Assembly: GCF_002874965.1 (NCBI RefSeq)
Contig: NZ_CP025624.1
Span: 3,906,001-3,970,000, forward strand
From: Pseudomonas sp. NC02
GTDB taxonomy: Bacteria; Pseudomonadota; Gammaproteobacteria; Pseudomonadales; Pseudomonadaceae
Direction of reading: 5' to 3'
Length of the DNA stretch: 64,000 nucleotides
The notes under the pieces are model-generated. The model had not been told where the DNA came from, ran no database searches, and saw nothing but the letters and a program-made list of their open reading frames with translations. The translations under genes and the position numbers were made by a program. This document shows positions 1 through 9,412 of the stretch, piece after piece (the first letter of the stretch is position 1; each line of letters begins with the position of its first letter).

Positions 1-3000
1 CCGGCGGTCAAACGCGGCCCACCGCAGGTTCAGGCCGCGCCACAATCGTTCATGCCCGATGAGCATCGACGGGGGTACCGAACGGATGTTTGTTCGCCAC
101 AGGTCGAGCCTCTCAAGGTGCTCAAGTGACGTCACCCCCTGTGGCCACTCCTGCACCGAGCCCTCCATGCGCAACGAGCGCAGGTGCGTGAGGGGGCTGA
201 CGTCCAGGTTTTGCGAAAGCCCCGCGACGGACAGGTTGCGCAAGCGCTCCATTGCCCCCAGGCGTTGAATGAAGGGGACCGAATAGGCCACGTCCCGACC
301 ATTCAACGTCAGTTGGTTGAGATCGACGAAGCGGTTCAGCCCGTCGACCAGTCCGGTGCCCGGCGTTGCGTCAAAAAACACCTCAAGGTGTCGCACCCGG
401 GAAAACTGATCGGCCAGGCGCACGCCCTGATCACCCAACAAAAGCTCGGCATGTGCGCTCAGCGCCTGCACATGGGAAAAGTCTGCACTCAGGCGCGGAA
501 GGTCCGTCACGCTGCCCAACGACAGAATGCTCTGGGGCGGCCGCTCGCGGTAAATGCCCTGGCGCCAGCAACCGATGATGTCAGCCGCTACCCGTTGTTG
601 CTGGCTGGCCCCGCCCGCCTGCCCGGCAGCAGCGGCGGTCCATTGATCAAGTTCTGCCTGCAACAGGTCGAACTCACGCTGGCGGTTTCCCAATAGGGTG
701 AAGATCTGTTGGACGCTTTCACCGGCCTGCAATCGGCTCAGGACAAAATCGCTGGCCTGCCCGGCGTTGAGGTTCGGATAGAGCGCCTGCACCCTCGCCG
801 TCAGCGATACATCCACTCCAAAGCCTTTGCCCCGACCGCTCAACGGGTAACCCAGGACGCCCCCCGCCCCCGTCAACACGGGTCGCGAACGCGGTGCGCG
901 CAGGCCGAGCACATTGGACATTTGGCTACGGCGGCGGGTGGCATAACTGGCCACCGCCTGTTGCAGTTCCCGGTCCAGGGTCGCCACGGGCATGTCCAGG
1001 CCAGGTCGGGCCGCAGCGGGGATCGCATGCACGACGGACTGGAAGAAATTACGCCGCCCGGTGGTCCGGCTGTTCAGCGCGACACCGCGCTCGTCGTAGG
1101 CCTGGAAGGCTTCGCCCTGCTTGACCAGGTATCTGCGCAGCGGCGCATCTTGCGGGCCAATGCTGTTCAGTAACGGTCCTTCGACAGCCTGAAAGCGCAC
1201 TTCCAGGCGCAGATTGGTGGGCCAGCCCGGCAAGTGTTGCAGGCAATGCAGGGCCAGGCGGTCAGTGTCGGCACCGGCGTCGGCCTGACGATGCAGCCCC
1301 GCCAGGGCACGGCTCAGGCGGCCTTGTTGGACTGCGCGGCGAGCGGCATTGTCCAGGCGCGCCGAGGCTCCACGCTGACTGCGCAGTTGCAAGCGCTCCT
1401 GTTCGCTGGCGGTATCAAGAATTTCCTGGATGGCTCGCCTCGACAATCCAGGGAAGCGCCGTTGCAGCACCGCCTCTTCGCCAGCCAGCGGCGCCGTATC
1501 CGCCACTGGCTGGCTGCGGAACTGCTCCAGGGTATCGGCCAGCACGGCGGGCAGCGGCCTGCCTTCGATATACGCCTTGCGCAACACGTCATCCTGGACC
1601 CCACTGATATCCCCAATAATGCCCAGTGTCGTATCAGAGAATTCTTCAGTGGCGGGCCCCAGTCGTCGCAACAGGGTCAGGCGGTCCCATTTGAAGGGCT
1701 GCTCATGCACATGCCGCCAGGCACCGGCGTTGTTGTGTTCAAGGATCGGTTGGTAAGCCTCGGGATTTTCCGGGTGTTTGATCCGCCACTTGCGGATTCG
1801 GCTGTCGAAGACCTTTTCATGCAGGTTTTCGCCGATACGCACATAAATCTTGCCGCCTGTCTCGTACTGGCCCCGGGCATTGGGCTTGACAGCCGGGGCC
1901 AGCACCACCTCGCTGCGGTACGGCGCCAGGTCCGGTTTCCACAGCCGAGCCTCACCACTGGGCAGTTTGACCGGTACCAGGCCATCCACCCAGCGGGACA
2001 CCTGGATTTTCGGCGCGCGACCGGCCAGGGCCGTCGAACCGCCGAGGGCGGCCATGAAGGCCATGTTCAGCGCCACCGACTCCAGATGTCCCCAGGCGGC
2101 ATCCATGTCCCCTTCCTTCCACGCCTCGATGCCATGGTAGACCTCCAGGCCCAGCTGCACAGCCGTAACCGCCAGCATCACCTCCCCCAGGCCGGGCACG
2201 ACAAAGGCCGCCACGTTCAGCACATTCAAGCCAATACTCAGCCAATGTTCGTGGCGTTCCTGGGCAGCCTTGCGATCCGCCTCGGCGGTGGGTACGGCGA
2301 GCGTTCTGGCGTTATCTTTCAGGCGTTGCAGGTGGTTGTCATAGAGTGCTCCGAACAGCTCGCCACTGATCAGGCTTTCGCGGCGCGCCAGGTTGATGTT
2401 CGGGTCGTAGATCTGCTCCATGTAGCCTCTGGAATTCCACTCGAAGGTAAAGAGCTTGGTCTTCAGTCGTTGCAGGAAAGCCGGGGCTTCGTCTTGCGGC
2501 ACCAGGCTGGCAAACAGCCGCTGATACTCCGGGGAGCGCAGGTTGATCGCCAGTTCCGCCTCGAACGCCTTTATCGACGGGTATTCCTTGAGCGGGTACA
2601 ACGGCGCACCGGGGATCCACGCCACCAGCCGCTGGTCGGCCGCGGCCGGCACCAGCAACTCCCCTAGCGAGGCGCCGGGCACCAGCACAGTGCCCCAGCC
2701 CAACGGCTGCCGGGCATCTGCCATCGCGCCGACGCCCGGCCCGATCAGTACGACTTCACCCACCTTGCAGCCGAGAATCGCCAATTGGCTGCAGGCAACG
2801 GGCTTGCCATCCAACTGCGGCCGTTCGGTACCGGCCAGCAAGGCGTTGAGCATGGCATAGGCACTGTCGCTGACTTCGTTCTTCATCCGCGCCGTGTGCA
2901 GCCTGACGGCCAGCAGTTTCTTGTGCGCGTCGATCATTTGCTCGCGCACCACGGCCTTGGTGCCCGCCTCCTCGAACACTTGTTGCAAATGCGCCTGGTA

Positions 3001-3612
3001 TTGCCGGCCCAGGTCCAGCGTGCGGCAGAGCGCAGCAAACTGGTCCGGGGTGACGGCGAGCTTTTCGCGGTAGCGATAGCGGGCCCGGCGTGAATGGTCG
3101 TTCAGAATTTCGCCGTAGTACTCGGTGAACAACGCCCCTTCGGGGGCCAGCGCGCTGGTTTGCTCAAGGGCGATATCGGCAAAGTCTTCATTGCCTTCAA
3201 AGTTGAGCAATGCCGCCTGCAACAGCGAATGCTGTTGCGGCACCTGACGGTAACGCAGGTAGTGCAACTGGTGCTTGTGGACGTCCGGTACCTCACCGAA
3301 CCGTTTGCGCCAGGCGTCTTCCAGCAGCGGCTGGGCGAACTCGGTGATGCCCTTGAGGCCGTCGAGAGTCTTGGCCAGCCGCTCGTGGGCGCGGCGACTG
3401 GCCAACTGGCTATCGGCGAATGCCTGGCGCAACCCCTGGGGCGCGTTACTGAGCCAGGCAGGTGGTGCATCCTCGGGGACGCGCCCGGGCAGCAGGCCCG
3501 GCTTCAAGCGTCGGATGTCCGCAGCCGCGCTGCGGGCAATCCAGCCGGGCAAGCTGTTCTTGATCAATGCGGTGTGTAGCCCCTGCTCTGTCGGGGCGGG
3601 TAAGGTTGGCAT
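1..3612 (-). CDS. LRR / dermonecrotic-toxin-like effector (NEL-type E3 ligase family), 3' end missing
   Basis: Read on the minus strand from an ATG at 3612 (AGGA 8 bases upstream), this frame stays open for 1204 codons to the window edge, so the C terminus lies outside. The N-terminal two thirds resemble the dermonecrotic-toxin-like domain (DUF6543) that precedes leucine-rich repeats in large Pseudomonas effectors. A hydrophobic stretch, LNVAAFVVPGLGEVMLAV, lies near residue 470. The last 150 or so visible residues show a leucine-rich pattern, for example HLEVFFDATP, QLTLNGRD, SLRMEGSVQEWPQ and HLERLDLWRTNIRS. In this family a NEL (novel E3 ubiquitin ligase) domain normally follows the repeats, but it is not visible here. 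No type III secretion genes are nearby. The LRR architecture is directly visible; the NEL assignment and a host-directed role are inference. Confidence 0.78.
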   Translation of the reverse strand, partial: MPTLPAPTEQGLHTALIKNSLPGWIARSAAADIRRLKPGLLPGRVPEDAPPAWLSNAPQGLRQAFADSQLASRRAHERLAKTLDGLKGITEFAQPLLEDAWRKRFGEVPDVHKHQLHYLRYRQVPQQHSLLQAALLNFEGNEDFADIALEQTSALAPEGALFTEYYGEILNDHSRRARYRYREKLAVTPDQFAALCRTLDLGRQYQAHLQQVFEEAGTKAVVREQMIDAHKKLLAVRLHTARMKNEVSDSAYAMLNALLAGTERPQLDGKPVACSQLAILGCKVGEVVLIGPGVGAMADARQPLGWGTVLVPGASLGELLVPAAADQRLVAWIPGAPLYPLKEYPSIKAFEAELAINLRSPEYQRLFASLVPQDEAPAFLQRLKTKLFTFEWNSRGYMEQIYDPNINLARRESLISGELFGALYDNHLQRLKDNARTLAVPTAEADRKAAQERHEHWLSIGLNVLNVAAFVVPGLGEVMLAVTAVQLGLEVYHGIEAWKEGDMDAAWGHLESVALNMAFMAALGGSTALAGRAPKIQVSRWVDGLVPVKLPSGEARLWKPDLAPYRSEVVLAPAVKPNARGQYETGGKIYVRIGENLHEKVFDSRIRKWRIKHPENPEAYQPILEHNNAGAWRHVHEQPFKWDRLTLLRRLGPATEEFSDTTLGIIGDISGVQDDVLRKAYIEGRPLPAVLADTLEQFRSQPVADTAPLAGEEAVLQRRFPGLSRRAIQEILDTASEQERLQLRSQRGASARLDNAARRAVQQGRLSRALAGLHRQADAGADTDRLALHCLQHLPGWPTNLRLEVRFQAVEGPLLNSIGPQDAPLRRYLVKQGEAFQAYDERGVALNSRTTGRRNFFQSVVHAIPAAARPGLDMPVATLDRELQQAVASYATRRRSQMSNVLGLRAPRSRPVLTGAGGVLGYPLSGRGKGFGVDVSLTARVQALYPNLNAGQASDFVLSRLQAGESVQQIFTLLGNRQREFDLLQAELDQWTAAAAGQAGGASQQQRVAADIIGCWRQGIYRERPPQSILSLGSVTDLPRLSADFSHVQALSAHAELLLGDQGVRLADQFSRVRHLEVFFDATPGTGLVDGLNRFVDLNQLTLNGRDVAYSVPFIQRLGAMERLRNLSVAGLSQNLDVSPLTHLRSLRMEGSVQEWPQGVTSLEHLERLDLWRTNIRSVPPSMLIGHERLWRGLNLRWAAFDRR

Positions 3613-3753
3613 GCGCTCGTTCCTGATGACTCTGTTAAGGAGTCCCAGTACAGCGAACGGGCCAACCGCCAGGGCGGTAGATAGCTACAGCCGGTGTTTT
3701 GCGGGAACTTGGCTATCCTCATCCATGGGTTTGATCCCTACCGCGAGGCCTTT

Positions 3754-3969
3754 ATGGACGATTCCAACAACAAGCCACCGACTTTCTGGCAGATGCTTCA
3801 CAGCGTGATGGCAGCCGCCTTCGGGGTGCAAAGCGGGAAGAATCGCGCCCGCGACTTTACCCATGGCAAGCCCAGCCACTTTGTCATCCTGGGTATTGTG
3901 TTTACCGCCGTGTTTGCCCTGACCCTGTTTGGCATCGTCAAGCTGGTGCTGCACCTGGCCGGTGTTTGA
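3754..3969 (+). CDS. Small DUF2970-like membrane protein
   Basis: A 71-residue protein starting at the ATG at 3754, with GAGG 6 bases upstream; an upstream in-frame ATG at 3694 lacks such a site. The N terminus is polar (MDDSNNKPPTFWQMLHSVM). It is followed by a motif typical of DUF2970 (AAAFGVQSGKNRARDF) and one C-terminal transmembrane helix (about residues 44-66). Function is unknown in the family, and I infer an inner membrane location. It converges with the binding-protein gene on the other strand, leaving only 6 bases between stops. It stands alone, with no operon partners. Confidence 0.75.
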   Translation: MDDSNNKPPTFWQMLHSVMAAAFGVQSGKNRARDFTHGKPSHFVILGIVFTAVFALTLFGIVKLVLHLAGV

Positions 3970-3975
3970 AGCCGG

Positions 3976-5055
3976 TCAATGCATCAGCAGTTGCAGGCTG
4001 AACGGGTAGCGATAGGTGGCTGGCTTGCCCTGGGCTGACAGTGCTCGAAAGTCGACGCCGTAGTCCTCGCGCCCCTGCATCTCTAAAAGGCGCGTGGCGT
4101 GTGGCGGATCAATCAATCGAAAGAGCCCAAGCTTGCGCTCACGCCCACCGTACTGCGCCATGCCCAGGCCACGGGCATCGTCATGCAGCACCACCATCGC
4201 CCAGCCGCCAAGGGTGAAATGCCCGGCCACCAGCACACTCAGGCGCCCGTCAAGGCGCGCCTGCAACACTTCGGGCGAACTGTTGACCGCGCTGAACAAC
4301 ACGTCCCTGCCCGGCGTGCGCCCGCTGCCTTTGAGTGCATCCATTGCCCCCAGCGCCATTTCATCGCTGGCCGCCCACACCAGCGCGGTCTGCGGGTAGC
4401 GTTTGAATAACTGCGTGGCCTGGTCGAAAGCGCGCTGGCGACTCCACTCGCCATACACCAACTGGCGCAGGCGCACCTGCGGATGATCCGCCAGGGCGCG
4501 CTGCAAGCCTTGCTCGCGCAGTTGCGCGGCGGGAGTGGTCTTGGCCCCGGAGAACGCGATCAGGTCGAGGGTCTGGCCGGGGGCGACAGGCCCATGCAGG
4601 CGCAACAACTGGGTGAGCATCAAGTAGCCCGCCTGTTCGTCGTCGGCGACCATGCTGCCGATCCAGTCAGGGTATTTGCCGGCGTCCAGCAGTTGAGTCT
4701 GGTCCGCGGTCAGCGCGTTGTTGACGATCAGCAGCTTGACCCCGCTGCCCTGGGCCAGGCGCAAGATCTGCGGGGCAATGTACTGCTCGTTGACCAGCAC
4801 CAGGTAGTCCGGGCGCTCGGCGCCTTGCAGGGCTTCACGGGCCTGCAACAGCGTGGTCTCGGGGTTGCGCTCGGAATAGCGCACACGCAAATCCAGGCCG
4901 AGGTCCCTGGCGGCGGCCTGCATGAATTGCGCGTAGCTGACCCAGAAGGTCTCGGTCGAATTGCCAGGGTTGAGAAACACCACCGACGTCGCCTGGGCGA
5001 TGGCCCAGAACGGCATGCTCAGCACCAGCAAGCACTTGCAGAGAACCTTCAACAT
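3976..5055 (-). CDS. Periplasmic substrate-binding protein, sugar-type (Peripla_BP_4-like)
   Basis: This 359-residue protein begins with a clear signal peptide (MLKVLCKCLLVLSMPFWAIAQA). Two alternating alpha/beta lobes follow, as in LacI/ribose-type periplasmic binding proteins: VVFLNPGNSTETFW near the mature N terminus, LLIVNNALTAD, and DEMALGAMDAL in the second lobe. Such proteins normally capture a sugar or signal molecule for an ABC transporter or a sensor kinase. No permease, ATPase or sensor gene is adjacent, so the ligand and partner are unknown. It could equally be a sensory binding protein feeding a distant sensor. Confidence 0.8.
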   Translation of the reverse strand: MLKVLCKCLLVLSMPFWAIAQATSVVFLNPGNSTETFWVSYAQFMQAAARDLGLDLRVRYSERNPETTLLQAREALQGAERPDYLVLVNEQYIAPQILRLAQGSGVKLLIVNNALTADQTQLLDAGKYPDWIGSMVADDEQAGYLMLTQLLRLHGPVAPGQTLDLIAFSGAKTTPAAQLREQGLQRALADHPQVRLRQLVYGEWSRQRAFDQATQLFKRYPQTALVWAASDEMALGAMDALKGSGRTPGRDVLFSAVNSSPEVLQARLDGRLSVLVAGHFTLGGWAMVVLHDDARGLGMAQYGGRERKLGLFRLIDPPHATRLLEMQGREDYGVDFRALSAQGKPATYRYPFSLQLLMH

Positions 5056-5157
5056 CGTTGCCTGAGCCCTTCGGAATGACGGCCCATGATAATGGCATCA
5101 GGCCGGTCAATCTCGGCTAATTGCCGATTGTCGACAACAAGGCTCGATAACGCCCTT

Positions 5158-5271
5158 TTATTGATGGCTGACCCAGAACACGGCAGTGGAAACCACCAGG
5201 ATAATCAAGAACAGAATGGCCCACGCATCGACACTGCTGTCACTTTTGCGCGCTTTGGTCGGATTGCTCAT
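5158..5271 (-). CDS. 37-residue single-pass membrane protein
   Basis: A very small gene whose start is set by AGAGG 8 bases upstream of the ATG at 5269-5271. The product has a basic/serine N terminus (MSNPTKARKSDSSVDAWA) and one hydrophobic helix (about residues 16-35), ending WVSHQ. It is divergent from cysI, with about 230 bases between starts. I do not recognise a named family. The good ribosome binding site and ideal small-membrane-protein layout argue that it is real. A longer in-frame opening (to 5433) has no credible start. Confidence 0.55.
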   Translation of the reverse strand: MSNPTKARKSDSSVDAWAILFLIILVVSTAVFWVSHQ

Positions 5272-5504
5272 AGCATCGCCTCTTGTCGGTTTTATAGGTG
5301 ATTGCACAAAGACACGAGCACAGTAAAGTTCATGATTGCCCGCATGACAAATGTGGGTATCGCGATAACCGTTCTCATTAGGCCATTTGGTTATTTGCAT
5401 ATACTCAAACATCACTTTTGCGCATAAACGCAAACTGGTATCGTGCGCCGGCTCCGTTGGGAGTGCGCGGCCGTGCGCGCAGATTTGCCGAGAACAGGAC
5501 CTAT

Positions 5505-7163
5505 ATGTACGTATACGACGAATACGATCAGCGCATCATCGAGGACCGCGTCAAGCAGTTCCGTGATCAGACCCGACGCTATCTGGCAGGTGAACTGAGC
5601 GAAGAAGAGTTCCGCCCTCTGCGCCTGCAAAATGGCCTTTATGTTCAGCGCTTTGCGCCGATGCTGCGGGTTGCCGTGCCTTATGGCCAACTGACTTCCC
5701 GTCAGACGCGCATGATGGCCAAGATTGCCCGCGACTTCGACAAGGGCTATGCCCACATCAGTACTCGCCAGAACGTTCAGTTCAACTGGCCGGCCCTGGA
5801 AGACGTGCCGGACATCCTGGCTGAATTGGCCACCGTGCAGATGCACGCCATTCAGACCAGCGGTAACTGCCTGCGCAACGTGACCACCGACCAGTTCGCC
5901 GGCGTTGCCGCTGACGAGCTGATCGACCCCCGCCCATGGTGTGAAATCGTCCGTCAATGGACCACCTTCCACCCGGAATTCGCCTACCTGCCACGCAAGT
6001 TCAAGATCGCCATCAATGGCTCGACCTCGGACCGCGCCGCCATCGAAGTGCACGATATCGGCCTGGAGCCGGTGCACAACGCGGCGGGCGAGTTGGGCTT
6101 CCGTGTGCTCGTAGGCGGTGGCCTCGGTCGTACGCCGGTAGTGGGTGCCTTCATCAACGAATTCCTGCCGTGGCAGGACCTGTTGAGCTACCTCGACGCG
6201 ATCCTGCGGGTCTACAACCGCTACGGCCGTCGTGACAACAAGTACAAGGCCCGGATCAAGATCCTGGTAAAAGCGCTGACCCCCGAGGTGTTCGCCCAGA
6301 AAGTCGACGCCGAGATGGAACACCTGCGCGGCGGCCAGACCACCCTGACCGACGCCGAAGTGCACCGCGTTGCCAAACACTTCGTCGACCCGGACTACAA
6401 GGCCCTGAGCAATCAGGACGCCGCGTTGGCCGAGCTCGATGCGCAGCACCCGGGGTTCGCCCGCTGGCGCACCCGCAACACCCTGGCCCACAAAAAGCCG
6501 GGCTATGTGGCCGTGACCCTGTCGCTGAAACCTACCGGTGTTGCACCGGGTGACATCACCGACAAGCAACTGGACGGCGTCGCCGACCTGGCCGAGCGCT
6601 ACAGCTTCGGCCAACTGCGCACCTCCCACGAGCAGAACATCATCCTCGCCGATGTTGAACAGTCTCAACTGTTCACCCTGTGGGGCGAGCTGCGCGAGCA
6701 GGGTTTTGCCACGCCGAACATCGGCTTGCTGACCGACATCATCTGCTGCCCGGGCGGCGACTTCTGCTCCCTGGCCAACGCCAAGTCGATCCCGATTGCC
6801 GAATCGATCCAGCGCCGTTTCGACGACCTGGACTACCTGTTCGACATCGGCGAGCTGGACCTGAACATCTCCGGTTGCATGAACGCCTGTGGTCACCACC
6901 ACGTCGGCCACATCGGCATCCTGGGCGTGGACAAGAAAGGCGAAGAATTCTACCAAGTGTCCCTGGGTGGCAGCGCCAGCCGCGATGCGAGCCTGGGCAA
7001 GATCCTCGGCCCGTCCTTCGCCCAGGAAGCCATGCCTGACGTGATCGGCAAGCTGATCGACGTGTACGTTGAACAGCGCACCGAAGATGAGCGTTTCATC
7101 GACACTTACCAGCGCATCGGCATTGACCTGTTCAAGGAGCGCGTCTATGCAGCGAATCATTAA
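5505..7163 (+). CDS. cysI: Sulfite reductase, hemoprotein subunit (siroheme/4Fe-4S)
   Basis: Reduces sulfite to sulfide in assimilatory sulfur metabolism, in the cytoplasm. The start at 5505 (MYVYDEYDQ) has AGGA 7 bases upstream and gives 552 residues; the open frame extends 87 bases further upstream without a better site. Two ferredoxin-like half domains are present. The siroheme/4Fe-4S ligands appear as Cys415 and Cys421 (CCPGGDFC) and Cys458 and Cys462 (GCMNACGHHH), the spacing expected of the family. It overlaps the DUF934 gene by 17 bases, so the two are translationally coupled. This two-gene arrangement is characteristic of Pseudomonas, where no separate CysJ flavoprotein is encoded alongside. 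Confidence 0.96.
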   Translation: MYVYDEYDQRIIEDRVKQFRDQTRRYLAGELSEEEFRPLRLQNGLYVQRFAPMLRVAVPYGQLTSRQTRMMAKIARDFDKGYAHISTRQNVQFNWPALEDVPDILAELATVQMHAIQTSGNCLRNVTTDQFAGVAADELIDPRPWCEIVRQWTTFHPEFAYLPRKFKIAINGSTSDRAAIEVHDIGLEPVHNAAGELGFRVLVGGGLGRTPVVGAFINEFLPWQDLLSYLDAILRVYNRYGRRDNKYKARIKILVKALTPEVFAQKVDAEMEHLRGGQTTLTDAEVHRVAKHFVDPDYKALSNQDAALAELDAQHPGFARWRTRNTLAHKKPGYVAVTLSLKPTGVAPGDITDKQLDGVADLAERYSFGQLRTSHEQNIILADVEQSQLFTLWGELREQGFATPNIGLLTDIICCPGGDFCSLANAKSIPIAESIQRRFDDLDYLFDIGELDLNISGCMNACGHHHVGHIGILGVDKKGEEFYQVSLGGSASRDASLGKILGPSFAQEAMPDVIGKLIDVYVEQRTEDERFIDTYQRIGIDLFKERVYAANH

Positions 7164-7641
7164 GAACAACGAAGTCCTCGACGAAACCTGGCACCTGCTG
7201 CCCAAGGACGCGAGCTTCGATGGCATCTCCAACTGCGACGACCTGATCGTGCCACTGGCCCTGTGGCGCGAGCACGCTCACGCCCTCAAGGCCCGCGACG
7301 GCGGCCTGGGTGTGTGGCTGGACGCCGATGAAGAAGCCGAAGAGATCGGTGATGACGTGGAGCACTTCCAGGTCATCGCCCTGAACTTCCCGGCCTTCAC
7401 CGACGGTCGCAACTACTCCAACGCCCGCCTGCTGCGTGACCGTTATGGTTACAAGGGCGAGCTGCGGGCGATTGGCGATGTGCTGCGCGACCAGTTGTTC
7501 TACCTGCGCCGCTGCGGGTTCGATGCCTTCGCCTTGCGCGCGGACAAAGACCCGTATGAAGCGCTGGAAAGCCTCAAGGATTTCTCGGTGACGTACCAGG
7601 CCGCGACGGATGAACCGTTGCCGTTGTTCCGCCGCCGGTAA
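7147..7641 (+). CDS. DUF934 protein, cysI partner
   Basis: 164 residues from the ATG at 7147 inside the end of cysI (17-base overlap). The sequence matches the DUF934 family: VWLDADEEAEEIGDDVEHF, then NFPAFTDGRNYSNARLLRDR, then GDVLRDQLFYLRRCGFDAF. These proteins nearly always accompany a ferredoxin-type CysI in pseudomonads and are taken to assist sulfite reduction, possibly in electron delivery or assembly; the exact role is not established. A bidirectional terminator follows immediately. Confidence 0.92.
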   Translation: MQRIIKNNEVLDETWHLLPKDASFDGISNCDDLIVPLALWREHAHALKARDGGLGVWLDADEEAEEIGDDVEHFQVIALNFPAFTDGRNYSNARLLRDRYGYKGELRAIGDVLRDQLFYLRRCGFDAFALRADKDPYEALESLKDFSVTYQAATDEPLPLFRRR

Positions 7642-7652
7642 GCTCGCGTCAA

Positions 7653-7682
7653 TAAAAAGCCCCGACCAGTCGGGGCTTTTTG
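7653..7682. terminator. Bidirectional intrinsic terminator between DUF934 gene and sulP
   Basis: A perfect stem (AAAAGCCCCGAC / GTCGGGGCTTTT) is flanked by A and T runs, so it can end transcription on both strands. It sits in the 44 bases between the convergent stops at 7641 and 7686. Confidence 0.9.
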
Positions 7683-7685
7683 CAT

Positions 7686-9332
7686 TCAGGCGGTGGGTTG
7701 CAACGCGAGTTGCACTGCACCATCGACACTCAACCCGCTGATCAGCACCTGGGGCGCACACGCCTCAGGCAGCGTCTGCAACACCTCCTGCGCCTCATGC
7801 CGTACGCGGGCCAGCACCAGGCATTTGCCCTCCCCTCGCACCTGTACGAAAAAAGCCTGCAACGCCTCGATGCTGGTGCCGTCCAGGTCGGGGGATTCTT
7901 CCAGGCTGAGCACGATGGTGTGCAGCGGTAACGTGGAATGTCGCATCAGGCTCAACACGGCCCCCAGCACTCGCTCGGCATTCGCGAAGAACAGCGCTTC
8001 ACTGGGCCGCACGATCAGCACGCCGGGGATCTGTTCGGCGCTCGGGTGATGGAGCAGCTCGACAAAATCATGCCCACCGTCAATGCGCCCCAACTCGCGC
8101 ACGTCCGCCGACGACATCTGGCGCAACATCAACACCACGCTGATCCCGACCGCCACCAATAACCCATCCAGCACCCCCAGCACCAACACCGCCGCCACCG
8201 CGCAAATCACCAGCAACCGGTCGCGCCGCCAGGAGAAATAGCGGCCCAGGGGCTGCAGGCTCAAGCCACGGCCCAAGGCGTAAATGACGATGGCGGCAAG
8301 CACCGGCTCCGGCGTCAATGCCACCAGCGGCAGCACCGTCAGCACGATCGCCAACACCACCAGCGCCGCCACGACTCCCGCCAGCCGCGAGTTGGCGCCC
8401 GCCGCCTCATTGGCCGATGTCGCCGAATACCCGGCGCCAGTGGGCATGCCCTGGAACAGCCCGGACAGCAGGTTGGCGGCCCCCAGCGCCAGCAGGTCAC
8501 GGTTGGATGACACGCGATCACCATGCTTGAGGGCGAAGGAGCTGATGGAGCCGTAGGACTCGGCGTAAAGAATCATCACCATGGCAAACGCCAACTCTCC
8601 CAGGCGCAGCCAGTCGGCGAACGGCAATACCGGCAAATGCGCCAGTTCCAGACGCAGGTCGATGACGCCGATCAACGCCACGCCATGGGCCTGCAGATCC
8701 AGCCACTGGCCGGCGGCAATCCCGAGGATCACCACCAGCAACCCGCCCGGCAGGCGCCGAACTCGTGCGCATAGCCAGAGCAGCAGCAACGCGACGCCCG
8801 CGACGGCAGCGGCGGCCCAGTTCCAGCGCGGCAGTTGCTCCAGGAGCTGGGGCAGGAAGCGAATCAGGTTGTTGTCGGTCAGGTGCACGCCCACCACGCT
8901 GGCCAACTGCTTGAGGATGATCGTCAGCGCCAGGCCAAAGGCAAAGCCACGCAACACCGGCTTGGCGATAAACGAGGTCAGCCCGCCCAGCTTGAGCATC
9001 CCGGCCAACAGGAAAAACGCCCCCGTCACCAGTACCAGGCCCATTGCCAGGCTCAGCCTGAGTGCCGGGTCATCCCCCGCCAGCGTTGCCGTGGCCGCCG
9101 CCAGCACCGCTGCCGAGGACGATGTGGCAGAGACAATCGCGAAGCGGCTGGTGCCAAACAGGCCGTAGCACAACAATCCGGCAAACAAGGCGATCACGCC
9201 CGCCTGGGGCGGCAACGCGGCGATGCTGGAATAGGCCACGGCCTCGGGCAGCAACAGGCCGGCGATGGACAGGCCGGCCAGCAAGTCTTGTGCACGGTTC
9301 GGCGTGGTGTCGCTCTCAGGCTTGGTGTTCAA
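7686..9332 (-). CDS. SulP family inorganic anion transporter with STAS domain
   Basis: 548 residues starting at TTG 9332 (AGGGA 8 bases upstream; an in-frame stop lies just before, so no earlier start is possible). About 12 hydrophobic helices cover residues 20-400, with the SulP signature region LLPEAVAYSSIAALPPQAG near the N terminus. A C-terminal STAS domain follows (about 430-545; IVLSLEESPDLDGTSIEAL). Family members move sulfate, bicarbonate or related anions across the inner membrane. Lying next to cysI suggests sulfate, but the orientation is convergent, so co-regulation is not implied. Helix-rich SulP proteins of this class also include bicarbonate carriers. Confidence 0.9.
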   Translation of the reverse strand: MNTKPESDTTPNRAQDLLAGLSIAGLLLPEAVAYSSIAALPPQAGVIALFAGLLCYGLFGTSRFAIVSATSSSAAVLAAATATLAGDDPALRLSLAMGLVLVTGAFFLLAGMLKLGGLTSFIAKPVLRGFAFGLALTIILKQLASVVGVHLTDNNLIRFLPQLLEQLPRWNWAAAAVAGVALLLLWLCARVRRLPGGLLVVILGIAAGQWLDLQAHGVALIGVIDLRLELAHLPVLPFADWLRLGELAFAMVMILYAESYGSISSFALKHGDRVSSNRDLLALGAANLLSGLFQGMPTGAGYSATSANEAAGANSRLAGVVAALVVLAIVLTVLPLVALTPEPVLAAIVIYALGRGLSLQPLGRYFSWRRDRLLVICAVAAVLVLGVLDGLLVAVGISVVLMLRQMSSADVRELGRIDGGHDFVELLHHPSAEQIPGVLIVRPSEALFFANAERVLGAVLSLMRHSTLPLHTIVLSLEESPDLDGTSIEALQAFFVQVRGEGKCLVLARVRHEAQEVLQTLPEACAPQVLISGLSVDGAVQLALQPTA

Positions 9333-9348
9333 TCCCTAATTCCCTGGC

Positions 9349-9386
9349 AAAAAAAACGGCCAATCCGCTCTCTGCGAATTGGCCGT
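9349..9386 (-). terminator. Intrinsic terminator for the amino acid transporter gene
   Basis: The stem ACGGCCAAT (9356-9364) pairs with ATTGGCCGT (9378-9386). On the minus strand it is followed by a run of Ts (9349-9355). It lies 26 bases beyond the stop of the transporter gene and just upstream of sulP, separating the two minus-strand genes. Confidence 0.85.
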
Positions 9387-9412
9387 GATCATTGCACTGA
9401 AACCGGGTGCTG

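Noticed and set aside
1234..2667. 477-codon plus-strand open frame at the left edge
   Set aside because: The minus-strand effector frame covers it without a stop and shows LRR and toxin-domain patterns; the plus frame shows none.
5412..7232. 606-codon minus-strand open frame
   Set aside because: Antisense to cysI, which has conserved siroheme and 4Fe-4S cysteines; the minus frame has no motif.
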